The notes beneath the pieces were generated by a model. It had not been told where the DNA came from. It did not search any database and was given only the letters and a program-made list of their open reading frames with translations. This document shows, piece after piece, positions 60,234 to 64,000 of a stretch of 64,000 nucleotides of DNA. This DNA is from Clostridiales bacterium (lineage in GTDB: Bacteria > Bacillota > Clostridia > Lachnospirales > Lachnospiraceae): positions 1-64,000 of the forward strand of contig JAQYAH010000005.1 of assembly GCA_029227635.1 (NCBI GenBank). The letters run 5' to 3'. The position numbers were made by a program, and so were the translations under genes. Within the stretch, counting starts at the first letter, position 1. Each line of letters opens with the position of its first letter.

Positions 60234-63200
60234 GTGAAAGAGAAGATCAATCAGTTTTATAATGATGTTTTTGATGACAAAAGAAAAACACTGATCCTTC
60301 CTTCTACCCGTATCTTTTTCCATGTTAGGAAAGACGGGCAGTATAGCGGAAGCTTCGTCATAAAGAGCGGAGACTCAAGAAATGTGAGGGGTATGATCTA
60401 TACCTCTGACTACCGCATGCGCCTCAGAGAGACCGGATTTGACAGCCGTCAGACCAAGATCTCTTTTACCTATGATGCCTCAGGACTTACCCCCGGGGAG
60501 ATGCAGAAAGGCAAGTTTATTATAGTAAGTGAGGCGGGGGAATATGAGATCATCTTTACTGCTATGATCGAGATCCCTTACATCGAGACTTCCATGGGTA
60601 AGATCACCAATCTGGAAGAATTCACAAAGCTTGCTAACTACAATTACAACGAGGCGGCCAGTCTTTTTGCCTCCATAAAGTTCAGAGAAGTTATTGAGAA
60701 CGAGAAGGAGGAGGTTCAGAGCTACTATGAGGCGCTGAGAAAGATCCAGCTTAATCGAAACTCTCTGGAGGAATTCCTTATCGGAACCGGAATGAAGGAG
60801 AAGATCAGGATCAAGGTTGCAGACAAGGAACGCCTTTATGAGAACGTGGGAAGGACCCATACAGACTATATTGAAATCTCAAAGAACACCTGGGGATTCA
60901 TTCCTATCAGAGTGGAGACGGAGGGAGATTTTATCTCTGTGGATCTTGATGAGTTTACTTCCATGGAGTTTAAGAGCAATCGCTATGAGCTGGAATACAA
61001 GATTCTGATCAGTAAACTCCACAGAGGAAGGAATTTCGGATGTATCCGAATTATCAATCCCTACGGTACGGATGTGGTCAGGGTTGAGGCTTTTTCTGAG
61101 ATAACTGACGAGGATACCCTCAAAGCCTCAAAGGAGATTCAGAAGAAGAAGCTTGATCTTATCAGATACTACATTGATTACAAGTTCAAGAACCTGGGAC
61201 TTAATGTCTGGGCTTCAAAGAGCAAGGATATATTAAGTATTCTGGACGGAGGAGATGAGGAGGATACAGATTCAATTTATCCCCTTATCAGAGCCTATAT
61301 TCTTCTTGAGGAGAAAAAGACAGACGAGGCCAGAGTTGTTCTTGAGCCTTATGATAAGAAACGTTGGAGCAGAAATACCAACGTGGAGAACAAGGCGTTC
61401 TATCTCTTTTTGTCCTCCAAAGTCAAGAGGGAGCTTTCCTACTCGCTCAGAGTGGTAGACGAGCTTCAGAGACTTTATGACAGGAATGAGGACAACTGGG
61501 GAGTACTCTGGTCGCTTTTACAGGTGAAGGAGAACCTCATCCAGAACGGAGACCGACGTCTTCAGGTGCTGTCCAATCAGTGGGATTCAAGAAAGTTCCA
61601 CAGTATTCTCTATGTTGAGTCCTATCTGGCACTTATCGATCAGCCCGGACTCATTGATCTTGGAGATGCCTTCATTGTGCGCGTGCTTCTTTTTGCCATG
61701 AAGAGGGACATTTTAACCAGGGAGATAGCTTCCAGTATTGCCCTTGCAGTTACAAGACAGCACAGCTTTAATAAGTTTATTTTCAGCATCCTTAAGCGGT
61801 GCTATGAGCTTTTCCCTTCTAAGGAGATCCTCTCGGCAGTTTGCCGATACCTTATTTTGGGAGAGAAGACGGACAGAGAATACTTTATCTGGTACGAGAG
61901 AGGTATCAATGAGGGTATACACCTGGCCAAGCTCTATGAGTTTTTCCTGTACTCTGCGGGGGACGACAGGCTCACGGTTCTACCGGAAGCAATCTTTTTG
62001 TACTTCAGCCATCAGACGGAGCTGAGTGCCGAGAAGAAAATATTCCTCTACTCAAATCTGGTGAGACATCAGGCGGAGTACCCGGAGATCTATGATAACA
62101 ACTATGAACGTATGAAGGAGTTCACAAGGCAGCAGCTGATCGCCGGAAAGATCTCAGACAACCTCAGAGTGCTTTACAGGCATTTTCTGCCGGTATTTGA
62201 GCATACGCCGGAAATCTCGGATTCGGTTGCCAAGATAGTGTATACATATGAACTAAGAGTAGACAGACCGGATATCAGATACGCGGTGGTTATCCACAAC
62301 GGGCTTTCAAAAGCTGTCACAGTTCCGGTCATCGGAGGAACTGCCATGGTTCAGGTATACACCGGAGATGACCGAATACTGCTTAGAGACAACAGAGGGT
62401 ATACCTATTCCAACACAATAAACTTCGAGCTTAACCGACTGTTCCCTGAGGACAAGTATATCAGGGACCTGCGAAGAGAAGGTTGCGATAATATTGGAAT
62501 CCTTCTTTCAACCTGTGAATCAAGAATCATCGACCGGGACAACGAGAAGTATTATGAGATGCTTGTGACCAATGAGCAGGTGAGAGAGAAACTAAAAAGA
62601 GACACCAAGTGCAGTCTGTTGTTCTATCACTTTGAACAGGACAACACTTCCAAGGTCAAGCAGTACCTCTCTGAGGTCGATGAACTTTGGCTTGATGCGC
62701 AGGAGAGAAGCAAACTCATCGGTATATATCTGAGACAGAATCAGATCAAGAAGGCCTATGATGTCATCCGCAATTTCGGTTTCGAGGAAGTGGAACTCAA
62801 ATATCTAACGGAGCTCTGCAGCCGCTTTATCAAGGAAGAGTACTATCACGAGAACCGGCTTTTGCTGGCAGCCTGCTATTCCTGTTTTTGCAGGAACTGC
62901 TGCGAGGATTCCATGCTCTCTTTCCTGGTGGATTTCTTTATCGGCAAGACCTCGGACATGATGAATGTCTGGGAAGTAGCCAATGAACGGGGATTCAAGG
63001 TGGCAAGGCTTGAGGAGAGAATTCTCACCCAGATGCTTTTCTCCGAGGAACTGGTAAATGAGGAAGAGCTTTTCTATCACTACTATGTGAACGGAAGCAA
63101 TGAGAGAATCAGAAAGGCCTATCTGGCATACAGATGCTACGGGTATTTTGTTAAGAATCAGATCCTGCCGGAAAATTTCTTCGAGTATATTGAGACGGAA

Positions 63201-63761
63201 TTTGCTCATTCAGAGAGAATAAATACTATTTGCAAGCTGGCGGCGCTGAGGTACTACTCTGTGGAGGAAGCTAACGATCAGCTCATCAGGAGAATGCTCA
63301 ACGAGTTTCTGGATGACAGTATTTCCCAAGGATTTATGTTCTCCTACTTTACAAAGACAGGAGCAGAAGTTCTCAAGAAGTATCTCATGAACAATCGGGT
63401 GATGGTTCAGTATCAGAGTACAAGACGAGGCAAAGTTACGATCTACTACATGATCTGCAATGAGAATACTCACACAGAGAATTACAAAAGTGAGATCATG
63501 AGGGAGATATATAAGACATACTTCCTCAAAGAGTTTGTTCTCTTTTCCGGTGAAGTGCTCAAATACTTCATTATTGAAGAGACAGACAAGGGAAGCAGCG
63601 TGGTGGAGATCGGCGTCATCGATGAGAAAGACATCCGACACGATGACCACGGAAGATTATCAGAGATCAATAATATGCTTGAGGATGAGAGACCCGAGCA
63701 TTTACTGGAGGACTATGAGCGGAGGAATTATCTCACCGGTCAGCTTTTCCAGATACTTTAA
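60234..63761 (+). CDS. Giant DUF5717-type protein, beta-rich head plus helical repeats
   Basis: This is a cytoplasmic protein of about 1175 residues with no signal peptide or membrane segment. I match it to the DUF5717 family from memory of similar Lachnospiraceae proteins. The first 260 residues look like two beta-sandwich modules (YSGSFVIKSGDSRNVRGMIY; TWGFIPIRVETEGDFISVDLDEF). The rest is almost all helical, TPR-like pairs (LEEKKTDEARVVLEPYDKKRW, IGIYLRQNQIKKAYDVIRNFGF), with a second beta segment near 680-720. A C-terminal region follows (FSGEVLKYFIIEE). The GTG at 60234 after AGGTGG is preferred over the ORF-track TTG at 60204. The next gene has a possible Hsp70-like start, so a scaffold or co-chaperone role is possible. 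The function is unknown. Confidence 0.8.
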   Translation: MKEKINQFYNDVFDDKRKTLILPSTRIFFHVRKDGQYSGSFVIKSGDSRNVRGMIYTSDYRMRLRETGFDSRQTKISFTYDASGLTPGEMQKGKFIIVSEAGEYEIIFTAMIEIPYIETSMGKITNLEEFTKLANYNYNEAASLFASIKFREVIENEKEEVQSYYEALRKIQLNRNSLEEFLIGTGMKEKIRIKVADKERLYENVGRTHTDYIEISKNTWGFIPIRVETEGDFISVDLDEFTSMEFKSNRYELEYKILISKLHRGRNFGCIRIINPYGTDVVRVEAFSEITDEDTLKASKEIQKKKLDLIRYYIDYKFKNLGLNVWASKSKDILSILDGGDEEDTDSIYPLIRAYILLEEKKTDEARVVLEPYDKKRWSRNTNVENKAFYLFLSSKVKRELSYSLRVVDELQRLYDRNEDNWGVLWSLLQVKENLIQNGDRRLQVLSNQWDSRKFHSILYVESYLALIDQPGLIDLGDAFIVRVLLFAMKRDILTREIASSIALAVTRQHSFNKFIFSILKRCYELFPSKEILSAVCRYLILGEKTDREYFIWYERGINEGIHLAKLYEFFLYSAGDDRLTVLPEAIFLYFSHQTELSAEKKIFLYSNLVRHQAEYPEIYDNNYERMKEFTRQQLIAGKISDNLRVLYRHFLPVFEHTPEISDSVAKIVYTYELRVDRPDIRYAVVIHNGLSKAVTVPVIGGTAMVQVYTGDDRILLRDNRGYTYSNTINFELNRLFPEDKYIRDLRREGCDNIGILLSTCESRIIDRDNEKYYEMLVTNEQVREKLKRDTKCSLLFYHFEQDNTSKVKQYLSEVDELWLDAQERSKLIGIYLRQNQIKKAYDVIRNFGFEEVELKYLTELCSRFIKEEYYHENRLLLAACYSCFCRNCCEDSMLSFLVDFFIGKTSDMMNVWEVANERGFKVARLEERILTQMLFSEELVNEEELFYHYYVNGSNERIRKAYLAYRCYGYFVKNQILPENFFEYIETEFAHSERINTICKLAALRYYSVEEANDQLIRRMLNEFLDDSISQGFMFSYFTKTGAEVLKKYLMNNRVMVQYQSTRRGKVTIYYMICNENTHTENYKSEIMREIYKTYFLKEFVLFSGEVLKYFIIEETDKGSSVVEIGVIDEKDIRHDDHGRLSEINNMLEDERPEHLLEDYERRNYLTGQLFQIL

Positions 63762-63781
63762 GAAGAAGGGGGTGACTTTTT

Positions 63782-64000
63782 TTGAACAGAAAAGTAAGAG
63801 TAATCGGTTATGATCTTAACTACGACTATTGTCAGATCTCCTATAGCGGAGCGATTGAGGAGGAACCGGAGACTCTGTACCTCATGGATGAAAAAGAAGG
63901 CACCGAACTTCCTCTTATCATTGCCCGGCGCAACGACAGCACCGAGTGGATCACCGGAATGGAAGCCAGGAGGATCGATACACTTTCCGATGGGTTGGTA
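63782..64000 (+). CDS. DUF5716-type protein, possibly Hsp70-like, 3' end outside window
   Basis: The frame opens at a TTG (63782) seven bases after GAAGGGGGTGA and runs to the window edge, 73 codons. It was not in the ORF track. The N-terminus MNRKVRVIGYDLNYDYCQISY resembles the phosphate-1 loop of actin/Hsp70-type ATPases (IGIDLGTTNS), and a possible second strand pair follows (PETLYLMDEKEGTELPLIIARR). I associate it with the DUF5716 family that neighbours DUF5717 in Lachnospiraceae. Only 20 bases separate the two genes, so they are co-transcribed. The ATPase assignment needs the missing part and remains an inference. Confidence 0.65.
   Translation, partial: MNRKVRVIGYDLNYDYCQISYSGAIEEEPETLYLMDEKEGTELPLIIARRNDSTEWITGMEARRIDTLSDGLV

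Overview
The window looks like chromosomal core sequence from a member of the Firmicutes, class Clostridia, most likely the family Lachnospiraceae. The signs are DAP-type MurE, MraZ and DivIB-style division genes, PrkC/PP2C, paired LytR-CpsA-Psr proteins, clostridial ChW-repeat secreted proteins, divergent clostridial-type LigA and ClpX, a DUF5662 protein, and a DUF5717/DUF5716 pair at the right edge. Nearly all genes are on the + strand. Only htpG, a DUF1015 gene and one small membrane-protein gene are on the - strand. I see no tRNA, rRNA, insertion sequence, phage or CRISPR array, and no gene-free stretch over 300 bases.

Layout. 1-8.8 kb: end of a surface-polysaccharide cluster (rhamnose synthesis, two LCP proteins, a priming sugar-phosphate transferase, a ChW-VanW wall protein, two GT2 glycosyltransferases). 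8.86-10.2 kb: an HtrA-type protease gene with an in-frame amber codon near its N-terminus. 10.2-23.9 kb: a tightly overlapping housekeeping run, murE-priA-def-fmt-yugP-rsmB-rlmN-PP2C-prkC-rsgA-rpe-thiN-VOC. 24-26 kb: ychF and lgt. 26.1-34.5 kb: a shortened division and cell wall cluster, mraZ-rsmH-ftsL-PBP-mraY-murD-ftsQ-ftsZ, with MraZ-box-like repeats in front. 34.6-35.2 kb: a phosphoglycolate phosphatase-like gene.

35.3-42.5 kb: htpG (-) diverges from rluF-ligA-clpX (+) across a perfect CIRCE element. A small acidic protein and a divergent LspA follow. 42.7-46.4 kb: DUF1015 gene (-), a small unknown gene, class II aldolase, DUF5662 and a small membrane protein (-). 46.5-51.2 kb: thrS, an AI-2E family permease, metA and a cysteine-less thioredoxin-like protein. 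51.4-54.9 kb: dut and a large secreted glucosaminidase with nine ChW repeats. 55-60.1 kb: pyrH-frr-uppS-cdsA-dxr-rseP. 60.2-64 kb: a giant DUF5717-type protein, followed by the start of a gene with a possible Hsp70/actin-like N-terminus.

Much of the window serves the envelope: lipid II precursor synthesis (murE, mraY, murD), the undecaprenyl carrier (dxr, uppS), lipoproteins (lgt, lspA), division (ftsL, PBP, ftsQ, ftsZ), PASTA-kinase signalling and wall-bound ChW proteins. The least explained parts are the HrcA/CIRCE-linked rluF-ligA-clpX operon with variant LigA and ClpX, the DUF5717/DUF5716 pair, and the 3x3 ChW-repeat architecture shared by two otherwise different secreted proteins.
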